Part shown: positions 6,672 to 14,262 of the stretch, one piece after another
How positions within the stretch are numbered: position 1 is the stretch's first letter
Layout: each line of letters opens with the position of its first letter
Notes under the pieces: generated by a model
What the model saw: only the letters and a program-made list of their open reading frames with translations
Told to the model about the DNA's origin: nothing
The model's database searches: none
Program-made: the position numbers and the translations under genes
Assembly: GCA_964571695.1 (NCBI GenBank)
Contig: CAZNDG010000032.1
Location: 1-31,440 of the forward strand
Length of the DNA: 31,440 nt
DNA from: UBA8958 sp964571695
Lineage (GTDB): Bacteria; Desulfobacterota; Syntrophia; Syntrophales; UBA8958
Direction: 5' to 3'

Positions 6672-7982
6672 ATGGACGCCCTGGCCCTGAGCCGGATCCA
6701 GTTCGCCGTGACGGCGATGTTTCATTTTCTCTTCGTCCCCCTTACCTTGGGTCTTTCCATCCTTGTGGCCTATATGGAGAGCCGTTACGTGGCCACCCGG
6801 GACGAGATGTATCTGCGGATGACGAAATTCTGGGGCAAGCTCTTCCTCATCAACTTCGCCCTGGGGGTGGCGACGGGTCTTTCCCTCCAATTCCAACTGG
6901 GCATGAACTGGGCGGAATATGCCCGCTACGTTGGCGATATCTTTGCCGTGCCGCTGGCCATCGAGGCGCTGCTCGCCTTTTTCCTGGAGGCGACCTTCAT
7001 CGGCCTGTGGGTGTTTGGGTGGAAGAAGGTTTCCCCCCGCCTCCACGCCCTGTCCATCTGGATCGTCGCCTTCGCGACGAACATGTCGGCCCTCTGGATC
7101 CTTCTGGCCAACGGCTGGATGCAGCATCCCGTGGGGTTCGCCATCCGGAGCAATCGCGCCGAACTCATCGATTTCATGGCAATCCTTACCAGCGGCTACG
7201 GGTGGCTGAAATTCTTCCACACCATCCTCGCCGGTTATGTCGTGGCGGCATTTTTCGTCATGGGGATCTCCGCCTGGCATATCCTCAGAAAGAACCATCT
7301 GCCCCTCTTCAAGAAATCCTTCCGGATCGCGGCGACCTTCGGCCTGGCAAGTTCGCTGCTCGTGGTCCTCGTCGGTGATTTCCACGGGGCCGAGGTGGGT
7401 AAGGCCCAGCCGGCCAAACTGGCGGCCATGGAATCCCTCTGGGAGACCGAGCGGGGCGTGCCCTTTTACCTGCTTTTGGTCCCTGATCCGACCAACGAGC
7501 GCAATGCCGTGGAACTGCTCGGTATCCCCAAGATGGTGAGCTTCCTGGCCTTCAAGGATTTCAACGCCGAAGTGAAGGGCCTCAAGGAATTTCCCAAGGA
7601 GGAGCGGCCGCCGGTGTGGGAGACCTTCCTGAGCTTCCGCCTCATGGTGGCCCTGGGGGGGCTCTTCATACTGCTGAGCGCCCTGGCCTTCTTCCTGTCC
7701 CGGAAGGAGGCGCTGGAAAGACAGCCCCTCTTGCTCAAGGCGCTGATTCTGGCCCTGCCCTTGCCGTATCTGGCCGGGGAACTGGGATGGATCGTCGCGG
7801 AAGTGGGGCGGCAGCCCTGGATCGTCTATGGGGTTTTAAAGACCTCGGAAGCCGTTTCCCGGGGCGTCTCGGCGTTTCAGGCGGCGGTTTCCCTGGCCGG
7901 GTTCACCCTCCTTTACGGCATTCTCTGGGTGATAAACATCTATTTGCTGGCAAAATACGCCAGAAAAGGACCGGAGGTGTGA
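6672..7982 (+). CDS. cydA: Cytochrome bd ubiquinol oxidase subunit I
   Basis: This is a 436-residue membrane subunit that carries the three hemes of bd oxidase, oxidises quinol and reduces O2 to water. Heme ligands are visible: His18 (MFHFLF), His183 (LKFFHTI) and Met325 (SFRLMV). Glu99 and Glu106 of the proton/heme-d region, the quinol-loop start KLAAMESLWETE (249-260) and the hallmark GRQPW (379-383) are also present. The quinol loop is short, so it is the S-type of about 440 residues. An in-frame upstream extension exists, but ATG 6672 has GGGAGG at the right distance and gives the family N-terminus. cydB follows after 4 bases. Its likely role is oxygen scavenging in an anaerobe, as inferred from the other genes. 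Confidence 0.97.
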   Translation: MDALALSRIQFAVTAMFHFLFVPLTLGLSILVAYMESRYVATRDEMYLRMTKFWGKLFLINFALGVATGLSLQFQLGMNWAEYARYVGDIFAVPLAIEALLAFFLEATFIGLWVFGWKKVSPRLHALSIWIVAFATNMSALWILLANGWMQHPVGFAIRSNRAELIDFMAILTSGYGWLKFFHTILAGYVVAAFFVMGISAWHILRKNHLPLFKKSFRIAATFGLASSLLVVLVGDFHGAEVGKAQPAKLAAMESLWETERGVPFYLLLVPDPTNERNAVELLGIPKMVSFLAFKDFNAEVKGLKEFPKEERPPVWETFLSFRLMVALGGLFILLSALAFFLSRKEALERQPLLLKALILALPLPYLAGELGWIVAEVGRQPWIVYGVLKTSEAVSRGVSAFQAAVSLAGFTLLYGILWVINIYLLAKYARKGPEV

Positions 7983-7986
7983 GCTG

Positions 7987-9015
7987 ATGGATTATCAATC
8001 GCTGTGGTTTGTCCTCTGGGCAGTCCTCTGGGCCATATATTTCTTTATGGACGGCTTCGATCTGGGCGTCGGCATCCTCCACCCCTTCCTGCCCCGCAAC
8101 GACTTCGAGAAGCGCCTGGCCATGAACAGCATCGGCCCCGTGTGGGACGGCAACAAGGTCTGGCTGGTAACGGCGACCGGGGTTACCTTTGCCGCCTTTC
8201 CCGCGGCCTTTGCCCTGATCTTCAGCGCCCTTTACCTGCCGATACTTCTGATCCTCTTCGGATTGATCGTCCGGGGCGCGGCCCTGGAATTCCGCGGCAA
8301 GAGCGATTCCCCCGTCTGGCGGCGAGGATGGGATATGGCCTTTTTTCTCGGAAGCCTGACTACGGCCTTTCTTTTCGGGGTCCTTTTCGGCAATATCTTT
8401 CAGGGACTGCCCCTGAACTCCCAGGGCTACCAAGGGGGCTTCTTCTCCCTGTTCAACCGCTACGGACTTTTGACCGGAGTCATGTTCGTCGCCATGCTCG
8501 GCGGTCACGGCGCCATCTGGCTGGCCGTCAAGACGGGGGACGAGCTGGGGGCGAGGGCGCGGAAATTAGCCATGAAGATCTGGGCGGTTCTGGTGGTGAC
8601 GGCGGCTCTGTTCTTCGTGAACACCGCTTTCTCCACATCCATTTTTGCCCGTTATCTAAATAATTATATACTGTTGCTCCTTCCCGCCGGGGTGCTGGCC
8701 TCCCTTTTGGGGATGGGCATGTCCATAATGAGTAAGAGGTTTTCCGCCGCCTTTTTCGCTTCCGGAGCCGCCGTCATCCTGATCGTCATGACGGGATTCG
8801 CCGGTCTTTATCCCCAACTGGTCCCGGCGCGGCCCGATGCCCTTTACAGCCTGACGATCTACAACGCCGCGGCCAGCGATTATACCCTCAGGATCCTAAC
8901 CGTCATCGCCGCGATCTTCGTCCCCGTGGTGGCGGTTTACCAATTCTGGGTTTACCGGATATTCCGGGGAACCGTAACCGGTGAAGACCTCCGGGACAAC
9001 AAGGAGGCCTACTGA
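7987..9015 (+). CDS. cydB: Cytochrome bd ubiquinol oxidase subunit II
   Basis: This is a 342-residue membrane protein with about 8-9 helices that pairs with CydA. The family N-terminus (LWFVLWAVLWAIYFFMDGFD, then LGVGIL) is clear, followed by the conserved stretch NSIGPVWDGNKVWLV and then FPAAFA. The ribosome site GGAGGTG lies within the end of cydA, so the two are co-translated. No small CydX-type peptide is visible directly after cydB; the next frame begins 19 bases downstream and is a large soluble kinase. Dedicated cydCD assembly genes are not in the window. Confidence 0.97.
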   Translation: MDYQSLWFVLWAVLWAIYFFMDGFDLGVGILHPFLPRNDFEKRLAMNSIGPVWDGNKVWLVTATGVTFAAFPAAFALIFSALYLPILLILFGLIVRGAALEFRGKSDSPVWRRGWDMAFFLGSLTTAFLFGVLFGNIFQGLPLNSQGYQGGFFSLFNRYGLLTGVMFVAMLGGHGAIWLAVKTGDELGARARKLAMKIWAVLVVTAALFFVNTAFSTSIFARYLNNYILLLLPAGVLASLLGMGMSIMSKRFSAAFFASGAAVILIVMTGFAGLYPQLVPARPDALYSLTIYNAAASDYTLRILTVIAAIFVPVVAVYQFWVYRIFRGTVTGEDLRDNKEAY

Positions 9016-9034
9016 CCATGAAGGAGAAACTTCC

Positions 9035-10705
9035 ATGACCCATCCGCGGCTTGTCGCGGCCATGATCGATCCGGGATTCTATCCTCACCGTCCGGCAGAG
9101 GTGGAGATGGTGCAGACCCACATCTCCTATGTCTTCATCGCCGGCGATGAAGTTTACAAGGTGAAGAAGGCCGTGGATTTCGGATTCCTCGATTTTACCA
9201 CCCTGGAGAAGCGCCGGCATTATTGTCATGAAGAGCTGCGCCTGAACAGGCGGCTGGCCCCGGAGACCTATCTGGGGGTGGTGGCGATCCGGGAAGACGG
9301 CCGGGACGGACGTCTGGTTCTTGGGGACGACGGCGGCAACGGGGGACGGGTTGTGGATTACGCCGTCCGGATGCGTAAACTACCGCCGGAGCGGATGTTG
9401 AAGAGCCTCGTCGCCGCCCGGGATTTCGACCCGGCGGTTTTCGCGGCGATCGCGGAGAAGCTCGCGGCCTTCCACCGGCAGGCCGATACGGGAGGCCGCA
9501 TCGACGAGATCGGTTCTCCGGAGACGATCCGCCGCAATCACGAAGAGAATTTCGTCCAGACGGAGAAATATATCGGGATAACCATTCCTGATTTCCAATT
9601 CCGCTTCATCAGGAACTACATCTTCCGGTTTATGGAGGGGAAAGCCGCCCTCCTGGCCAGAAGGGTCCGGGAGCACCGCATCCGCGACGGTCACGGCGAT
9701 CTGCACCTGGAGCATATAGTAGTGGACCGCGAGATCGTCATTTTCGACTGCATCGAATTCAACGAGCGTTTCCGCTACGGCGACGTGGCGGGGGAGGCCG
9801 CCTTTCTGGCCATGGATCTCGATTACAACGGCTATGAGGAGCATGCCGACCGCTTTGTGGCGGATTACGCCCGCTTCGCCGGGGACGAAGAACTTCTGGG
9901 TCTGATCAATTTCTACAAGTGCTATTACGCCTATGTCCGGGGAAAAGTGGTGAGCTTCCGGATGGACGATCCCGCCATCGACGCCCGGGGAAAGGAAGAG
10001 GCGCGGCAACTTGCCGTGCGCTATTTCGATCTGGCCTACACCTACGCGGCCCGCCTCGAACAACCGGCCCTGATCCTCATCACCGGGCTGATGGGGACGG
10101 GGAAGAGCGTCCTGGCCTCCCTGGCGGCGCCCCGCCTGGGAGCGGTGGTGATCCGCACCGATGTCCTTCGCAAGGAACTCTTTAACCTGGCGCCCACGGA
10201 CCGGCATCATGTGGAATTTGGACAGGGGATCTACGGGGAAGATATTTCGGAAAAGACTTACGCCGCCGCCCATGAGCGGGCGGCGGAATTGCTGCGATCA
10301 GGGCGGCCCGTCATCATCGACGCATCTTACAAACGGGCCCGCCAGCGTAACGAGGCCCTGGCGCTGGCCGGGCGGCTCGGGGTTCCCTTCCTGCGAGTAG
10401 AATGCGTCTGCCCCGATGAGGTAATTCGGGAAAGGCTGGAGCGGCGGGCGCGAGATCCGCGGGAGGCCTCGGACGGCCGGTGGGAGATCTATGCCGCCCA
10501 GAAAGGCGACTATGAACGGGAGGACGGCCTGCCGGGGGACAACCGGCTCACTGTTGATTCCTCCCTGCCCCCGGAGACATGTCTGCACCGGACACTGGCC
10601 CGGCTCCGGAGCTCACTGCCTTCGCCGACGCCTTTTTCTGCTCCTGCCGCTTTTTCTCTTCCGCCTTCAGGAACCGTTTCTGCGTCTCCGCGATATAGGC
10701 CTTGA
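9035..10705 (+). CDS. Fused aminoglycoside-phosphotransferase-like and P-loop kinase protein
   Basis: This is a 556-residue protein with two kinase-like modules. The first (about 1-330) resembles the COG2187 phosphotransferases and has the catalytic loop H220-G-D-L-H224 and the following F-D-C-I-E-F metal region. The second (about 345-520) is a nucleotide-kinase-like P-loop module with G-L-M-G-T-G-K-S (351-358), followed by V-I-R-T-D-V-L-R-K-E. This two-module fusion is widespread, but its substrate is not known. The start ATG 9035 has AAGGAG; an upstream in-frame ATG would overlap cydB. It follows cydB by 19 bases and probably shares its mRNA. The last 50 or so residues are Pro/Ser-rich, unlike the family, and overlap bamD on the other strand, so the C-terminus may be a read-past extension. 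Confidence 0.85.
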   Translation: MTHPRLVAAMIDPGFYPHRPAEVEMVQTHISYVFIAGDEVYKVKKAVDFGFLDFTTLEKRRHYCHEELRLNRRLAPETYLGVVAIREDGRDGRLVLGDDGGNGGRVVDYAVRMRKLPPERMLKSLVAARDFDPAVFAAIAEKLAAFHRQADTGGRIDEIGSPETIRRNHEENFVQTEKYIGITIPDFQFRFIRNYIFRFMEGKAALLARRVREHRIRDGHGDLHLEHIVVDREIVIFDCIEFNERFRYGDVAGEAAFLAMDLDYNGYEEHADRFVADYARFAGDEELLGLINFYKCYYAYVRGKVVSFRMDDPAIDARGKEEARQLAVRYFDLAYTYAARLEQPALILITGLMGTGKSVLASLAAPRLGAVVIRTDVLRKELFNLAPTDRHHVEFGQGIYGEDISEKTYAAAHERAAELLRSGRPVIIDASYKRARQRNEALALAGRLGVPFLRVECVCPDEVIRERLERRARDPREASDGRWEIYAAQKGDYEREDGLPGDNRLTVDSSLPPETCLHRTLARLRSSLPSPTPFSAPAAFSLPPSGTVSASPRYRP

Positions 10706-11348
10706 CCTTGTAGTCGAGCCCCATGTGGGGATAGGTTATGGCCACGGTCTGAAAACGCTTCAGGGCCGCCTCGTATTTTCCCTGCTTGAAGTAGAACTCA
10801 CCGATATAGAACTCCCGTTCCGCCAACTGCTGGCGGCATTCCCGGAGCTTCTGCTCCGCCAGGAAGGCGAACTTGCTGCTCGGGTAGCGGGCCATGACGC
10901 GCTCGAACTCCCGGGCGGCCTTAACGGTTTCGGACTGGTCCCGATCGATGGTGGACATCTGCTTGTAGTGGCACATGCCGATCTGATAGATGACGTAGGG
11001 GTTGTTTTCGTTGGTCGGGTGAAGACTTACGAAGTCCGTATAGGCCAGCTCCGCTTCCGCGTATTCCTCATCGGAGAAATGGGCGTCCCCGATGCCGATT
11101 TCCGCCTGCAGGGCCAGGGGGTGCAGGGGGTTCTCCTCCTTGAGGCGGGTGAAGTACTCCACGGCCCGCTTGTACCGACCGTCTTGGTAAGCCGCCACGC
11201 CCGCCGAATACAGGGCTTCCGGGGTGCCCTTGGCCATCTGCTTGCGCGACCACAGATCTTTCCACCAGGCGCACCCGCCGACGCTGACCGTCAGGATGAA
11301 AAGAAGGATGAGCAGGGCCTGTCTGCGTATGTTTGCGTTTTTGATCAT
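10548..11348 (-). CDS. bamD: Outer-membrane assembly lipoprotein BamD
   Basis: This is a 266-residue lipoprotein of the BAM complex, which folds beta-barrel proteins into the outer membrane. A signal peptide (about residues 8-25) ends in the lipobox V-G-G-C26. Five TPR-like helical pairs follow, including YSAGVAAYQDGRYKRAVEYF (near 47-66), YPSSKFAFLAEQKLRECRQQ and GEFYFKQGKYEAALKRF, all typical of BamD/YfiO. The last 35 residues are a Lys/Gln then Gly/Ser/Ala low-complexity tail. The start overlaps the trxA stop (ATGA), so the two are coupled. The 3' end overlaps the convergent kinase gene by 158 bases. Confidence 0.92.
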   Translation of the reverse strand: MIKNANIRRQALLILLFILTVSVGGCAWWKDLWSRKQMAKGTPEALYSAGVAAYQDGRYKRAVEYFTRLKEENPLHPLALQAEIGIGDAHFSDEEYAEAELAYTDFVSLHPTNENNPYVIYQIGMCHYKQMSTIDRDQSETVKAAREFERVMARYPSSKFAFLAEQKLRECRQQLAEREFYIGEFYFKQGKYEAALKRFQTVAITYPHMGLDYKVKAYIAETQKRFLKAEEKKRQEQKKASAKAVSSGAGPVSGADMSPGAGRNQQ

Positions 11349-11671
11349 AAGCCTTTCTTCGCGAAGGCCTCGAGCTTGTCCTTGGGAACGAGGCCGATGA
11401 GGGTGTCCAGCAACTTGCCGTCCTTGAACAGCATCAGGGTCGGGATGCTCCGGACGCCGTACTTCTCCGCCGTGCGGGGACTTTCATCGATGTTCAGCTT
11501 GGTTACCTTTACCCGGCCTTTGTAGTCGGCGGCCAGATCTTCCACCATGGGACCGAGGGCCCGGCACGGCCCGCACCACGGGGCCCAGAAATCCACGATG
11601 GCCGGAATATCGGAGTTGACGACCTCCTGATCGAAATCGCCGTCGCCCACATGTTTGACCTCTTCTGCCAT
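11345..11671 (-). CDS. trxA: Thioredoxin
   Basis: This is a 108-residue protein with the complete thioredoxin fold and the active site W32-C33-G-P-C36, preceded by IVDFWAP. The conserved cis-proline loop R-S-I-P-T-L-M-L-F and the C-terminal G-L-V-P-K-D-K-L are also present. It is a cytoplasmic disulfide reductase that uses thioredoxin reductase as electron donor. No signal peptide is seen. The ribosome site AAAGGAGG is strong. It is the first gene of a two-gene unit with bamD, an unusual pairing with no evident functional link. An imperfect palindrome overlaps the -35 region of its presumed promoter. Confidence 0.96.
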   Translation of the reverse strand: MAEEVKHVGDGDFDQEVVNSDIPAIVDFWAPWCGPCRALGPMVEDLAADYKGRVKVTKLNIDESPRTAEKYGVRSIPTLMLFKDGKLLDTLIGLVPKDKLEAFAKKGL

Positions 11672-11718
11672 GAGGTATCCTCCTTTCGTCGCGTTACTTT
11701 ATTGGCGGCTTCAAGTTA

Positions 11719-11742
11719 TGACACATCCCCGGATATGTCAAA
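11719..11742 (-). promoter_or_regulatory. Candidate trxA promoter element with imperfect palindrome
   Basis: On the minus strand TTGACA (11742-11737) is followed about 16 bases later by ATAACT. The same bases form a 22-base imperfect palindrome, TGACACATCC, CC, GGATATGTCA (11719-11740), with one mismatched pair. A regulator dimer or a short hairpin is possible. The -10 match is poor, so the promoter call is tentative. Confidence 0.35.
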
Positions 11743-11885
11743 TCGAAAATTTCCGCCCCCGCCCAGCCGCCGTCCGAACCGGCCGGGGCGGGATGTCATC
11801 GCGCCCTTCGCCCGCCGCCGGTCCGGGCGGCGAAAGCGGCGATAAATCCCGCCCGAATTGTTTGGAAAATCCGTGCTTGTGTGTT

Positions 11886-11914
11886 TTGACTACCGGCGAT
11901 TAATCTGTTATAGG
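11886..11914 (+). promoter_or_regulatory. Promoter of the phosphorylase-adenosyltransferase pair
   Basis: TTGACT (11886-11891) and TATAGG (11909-11914) are separated by exactly 17 bases, about 38 bases before the phosphorylase start. The match is good in the -35 box and moderate in the -10 box. Confidence 0.5.
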
Positions 11915-11951
11915 TCAATGCGCTTTTCCATTCACTGCAAGGTTGACCGAC

Positions 11952-12665
11952 ATGGAACGACTGGGAATCATCTCCGGGACCATCGCCCTCCGGGAGAAGG
12001 GGATCATCGCCGATCCCGAGGAAAGATGGATCGACACGAACTGGGGGCGGGCTTTCGTCCTCGTCACCGAGGATATCGCCTTCCTGCCCCGCCACGGGGG
12101 CGACCCCCGACGCTATATCCCGCCTCATCGCATCGATCATCCCGCGAACTTCGCTGCCTTGAAGAGCCTGGGGGTCCGGGAGGTAATCGGGATCAATTCC
12201 ACGGGTTCCCTCAAACAGGCCCTGCCGCCGGGGACCCTGGTCGTTCCCGACGATTTCATCATGCTCCATCCCGGACCCTCGGTGCATTCCACGCCCGCCG
12301 CCCACGTCACGCCGGACCTGAGCGGGGAAGTACGGAGAAAGTGGCTGGCCGCCGCCGCCGACTGCGGGATTGCCGCCGTTGACGGCGGAGTGTATTGGCA
12401 GACCGCGGGCCCGCGTTTTGAAACGAAGGCGGAGATCAGGCTCATGTCCCGGGCCGCCGATCTGGTGGGCATGACCATGGCCGCCGAGACCATCGTTGCC
12501 CGGGAACTGGAAATGGAGTATGCCTCTTTATGTTCCGTGGACAACTATGCCCACGGACTGGTAGATATGGATCTGACGATGGAGCAGGTCCTTCAGTGCG
12601 CCCGGAGGAACGGCGAAACCATCGCGGGAATTGTCAAACGCTATGTGGAAAGGAGGAATAGATGA
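11952..12665 (+). CDS. Methylthioadenosine/purine nucleoside phosphorylase family protein
   Basis: This is a 237-residue enzyme of the PNP/MTAP family, which cleaves a purine nucleoside with phosphate to give free base and sugar-1-phosphate. Diagnostic stretches are the N-terminal GIISGT, the substrate-loop motif T-A-G-P-R-F-E-T-K-A-E-I, and G-M-T-M-A-A-E followed by a base-recognition region V-D-N-Y-A-H-G. The base-binding residues do not settle whether methylthioadenosine, methylthioinosine or inosine/guanosine is used. ATG 11952 is chosen because AAGG lies about 9 bases upstream; a TTG at 11943 would be too close to it. The stop overlaps the next ATG (ATGA), coupling it to the cobalamin adenosyltransferase. 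Confidence 0.88.
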   Translation: MERLGIISGTIALREKGIIADPEERWIDTNWGRAFVLVTEDIAFLPRHGGDPRRYIPPHRIDHPANFAALKSLGVREVIGINSTGSLKQALPPGTLVVPDDFIMLHPGPSVHSTPAAHVTPDLSGEVRRKWLAAAADCGIAAVDGGVYWQTAGPRFETKAEIRLMSRAADLVGMTMAAETIVARELEMEYASLCSVDNYAHGLVDMDLTMEQVLQCARRNGETIAGIVKRYVERRNR

Positions 12666-13183
12666 AGTTTTCGAAAAAGGGGGATGGAGGGGAAACGAGT
12701 CTCCTCGGCGGGCAGCGGGTACCGAAATACGATCCCAGGCCGGAGGCTTACGGCGTCCTGGACGAGGCAAGCTCGGCCCTCGGAGTGGCCAGGGCCATGA
12801 ACGATAACCGGCGGATCGGGGAGATCATCCTCGGCGTGCAGAAAGACCTGCTGACCATGGGGGCGGAGCTGTCCAGCCTGCCCGGGGATATCCCGAAGCT
12901 CGGGGTGCGCATCGGCGCCGCCGACGCCCGGCGTCTCGAAGATCTCATCGATGAACTCCAGCAGGTGGTCAAGCTGAAAAAAGAATTCATCTACCCCGGG
13001 GAAAAGGTGGTCGCCGCCCAGATCGACGTCGGCCGGACGATCGTTCGCCGGGCGGAACGAAAGGTGGCCCTCCTCAAAAGGGAGGGTCTGGTGGACAACC
13101 CCCACATCCACGAGTATCTGAACCGCCTGGCCGACATGCTCTTCGTCCTGGCCCGGTACGATGAACAGCGGGGACAGGTTTAA
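12662..13183 (+). CDS. PduO-type ATP:cob(I)alamin adenosyltransferase
   Basis: This is a 173-residue enzyme that transfers the 5'-deoxyadenosyl group of ATP to cob(I)alamin to make coenzyme B12. The N-terminal ATP-binding signature K-K-G-D-G-G-E-T-S-L-L-G-G-Q-R-V is nearly canonical. The C-terminal R-R-A-E-R-K-V and Y-L-N-R-L-A-D-M-L-F-V-L-A-R motifs fit the trimeric PduO/MMAB family. The ribosome site GGAGG lies in the end of the upstream gene. Adenosylcobalamin would serve mutases such as methylmalonyl-CoA mutase, which are not seen here. The stop overlaps that of the convergent repeat-protein gene by 4 bases. Confidence 0.95.
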   Translation: MKFSKKGDGGETSLLGGQRVPKYDPRPEAYGVLDEASSALGVARAMNDNRRIGEIILGVQKDLLTMGAELSSLPGDIPKLGVRIGAADARRLEDLIDELQQVVKLKKEFIYPGEKVVAAQIDVGRTIVRRAERKVALLKREGLVDNPHIHEYLNRLADMLFVLARYDEQRGQV

Positions 13184-13614
13184 AAAGCCCCCATCTGGCA
13201 GGGTTTGATCTTTATCTCCATGGACTCGCAGGCCGCCGCCACCTTTTTGCGCCCGATTTTCATCCGGGCGGCGATGTCCCAGGCGGCTTTACAGGAGAGA
13301 CGCCCGCCCGTCAGGGCCTCCCGGATCGCCGCCTCAAGGGCGGGTGCCACGGCGGCGGCGGGTGCCACGGCCTTACTCGCCGGCTCATAACCGAAGAGCC
13401 CCAACTGGCACTTGCCGATTCGTACCTCCAGCAGGTCCAGCGCCACCCCGATTTCGGCGAGATCCACCTGCTGCTGTCCGGCGATACGCTCCGCCTGGGC
13501 GCAGCTCAACTCGTTGTTCCGCTTGCGGTTCCGGACGGCTTCCGTGATGGCCGGCGCCACCTGGCGGTCCGGCGGATGTTTCATCCGGAAGGAGCCGGTC
13601 TCTTTTCTCGTCAT
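13180..13614 (-). CDS. Unrecognised protein of two 56-residue repeats ending in C-Q-x-G-x-F
   Basis: I do not recognise a named family. The 144-residue protein consists of two gapless copies of one 56-residue unit (residues 19-74 and 89-144) joined by an Ala-rich linker; 19 of 56 positions are identical. Each unit starts V-A-P-A, has L-S-C near its middle, and ends E-(V/I)-(R/K)-I-x-x-C-Q-(L/M)-G-x-F. The predicted pattern (helix, L-S-C-x-x-A helix, helix, short strand) resembles a small winged-helix or HTH unit. Paired Cys residues (four in all) could bind metal or be redox active; that is inference. A strong GGGAGGAAT site precedes the ATG. It is the last gene after paaK and the tandem ACT protein, so a regulatory role in that group is possible. 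Confidence 0.75.
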   Translation of the reverse strand: MTRKETGSFRMKHPPDRQVAPAITEAVRNRKRNNELSCAQAERIAGQQQVDLAEIGVALDLLEVRIGKCQLGLFGYEPASKAVAPAAAVAPALEAAIREALTGGRLSCKAAWDIAARMKIGRKKVAAACESMEIKIKPCQMGAF

Positions 13615-13629
13615 CTTGGTATTCCTCCC

Positions 13630-14085
13630 TCAGTATTTCATGTAATGGAAAGGTTCCACCGCCGCCAGCGCCTCGGCGTCCATGGTCTTGAACCCCTTCT
13701 TTTCGATAATCTTGACGGCCCGTTCCGGGTCGTCCACATCCACGACAAAAACGGCGCTGACCCGGTTTTCCAGGACGAATCCATAGGCGTTGTTGATGTT
13801 GACGCCTTCCTTGGCCATGAGTTGGGCCAGCTTGTCCAGGCCGCCGGGACGGTCGTCCAGGAGGACGGCGAGGACCGGCCGGATCTTGACGAGCATCCCC
13901 GCCTTGGTCAGGGCGGCCTGGGCCTTTTCCGGATCGTCCACGATGAGATGGATCACCCCGAAGGTATCGGAGGTGGAAATGGCCGTCGCCCGGATGTTTA
14001 TCTTCCCCTTGGCGAGGATTTCCGTCACGGCGGCGAGCTTGCCCGGCTTATTCTCCGCGAAAATGGATAACTGACTGGCGATCAT
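13630..14085 (-). CDS. Tandem ACT-domain protein
   Basis: This is a 151-residue protein of two ACT domains: the first at about 1-70 (SQLSIFAENKPGKLAAVTEI, then LAKGKINIRATAIS), the second at about 71-145 (VLAVLLDDRPGGLDKLAQLM, then AKEGVNINNAYGFV). The N-(I/K)-P-G-(K/G)-L ligand-binding turns are present in both. ACT domains bind amino acids or similar small ligands and regulate a partner. Proteins of this type commonly sit beside phenylacetate-CoA ligase genes, as here, so binding of an aromatic amino acid or acid is plausible. The strong ribosome site GGGAGGAG precedes ATG 14085. The enzyme gene ends 175 bases upstream, across a structured repeat. Confidence 0.9.
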   Translation of the reverse strand: MIASQLSIFAENKPGKLAAVTEILAKGKINIRATAISTSDTFGVIHLIVDDPEKAQAALTKAGMLVKIRPVLAVLLDDRPGGLDKLAQLMAKEGVNINNAYGFVLENRVSAVFVVDVDDPERAVKIIEKKGFKTMDAEALAAVEPFHYMKY

Positions 14086-14108
14086 ATTTCTCCTCCCTGG
14101 TCAATCTT

Positions 14109-14262
14109 GACGACATCGTAAAAAGCTCCATATGTGGCGTTGCGCTTCATCCTTCGTCACCGTGACGTACGCACAAGTACGCCTCATTACTCAGGATTCG
14201 CGCGCCTTGCCTCTGGAGATTTTTACTTCGTCGTCTCCATCAAGACTTTTTACGAATTCATC
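14109..14262. repeat. Palindromic intergenic repeat element
   Basis: The whole gap between paaK and the ACT gene is one structured element. Its outer arms (14109-14130 and 14214-14235) are complementary at 18 of 22 positions, around TTTTTAC and GTCGTC. Inside are further inverted blocks such as GTCACCGTGAC and a GCGTTGCGC/GCGCGCC pair. Directly after the right arm is a third related block (GACTTTTTACGAATTCATC) that reaches the paaK stop codon. A 30-base part recurs at 723-752. It has the look of a REP/MITE-like dispersed repeat and would form a long hairpin in the operon mRNA. Confidence 0.65.
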
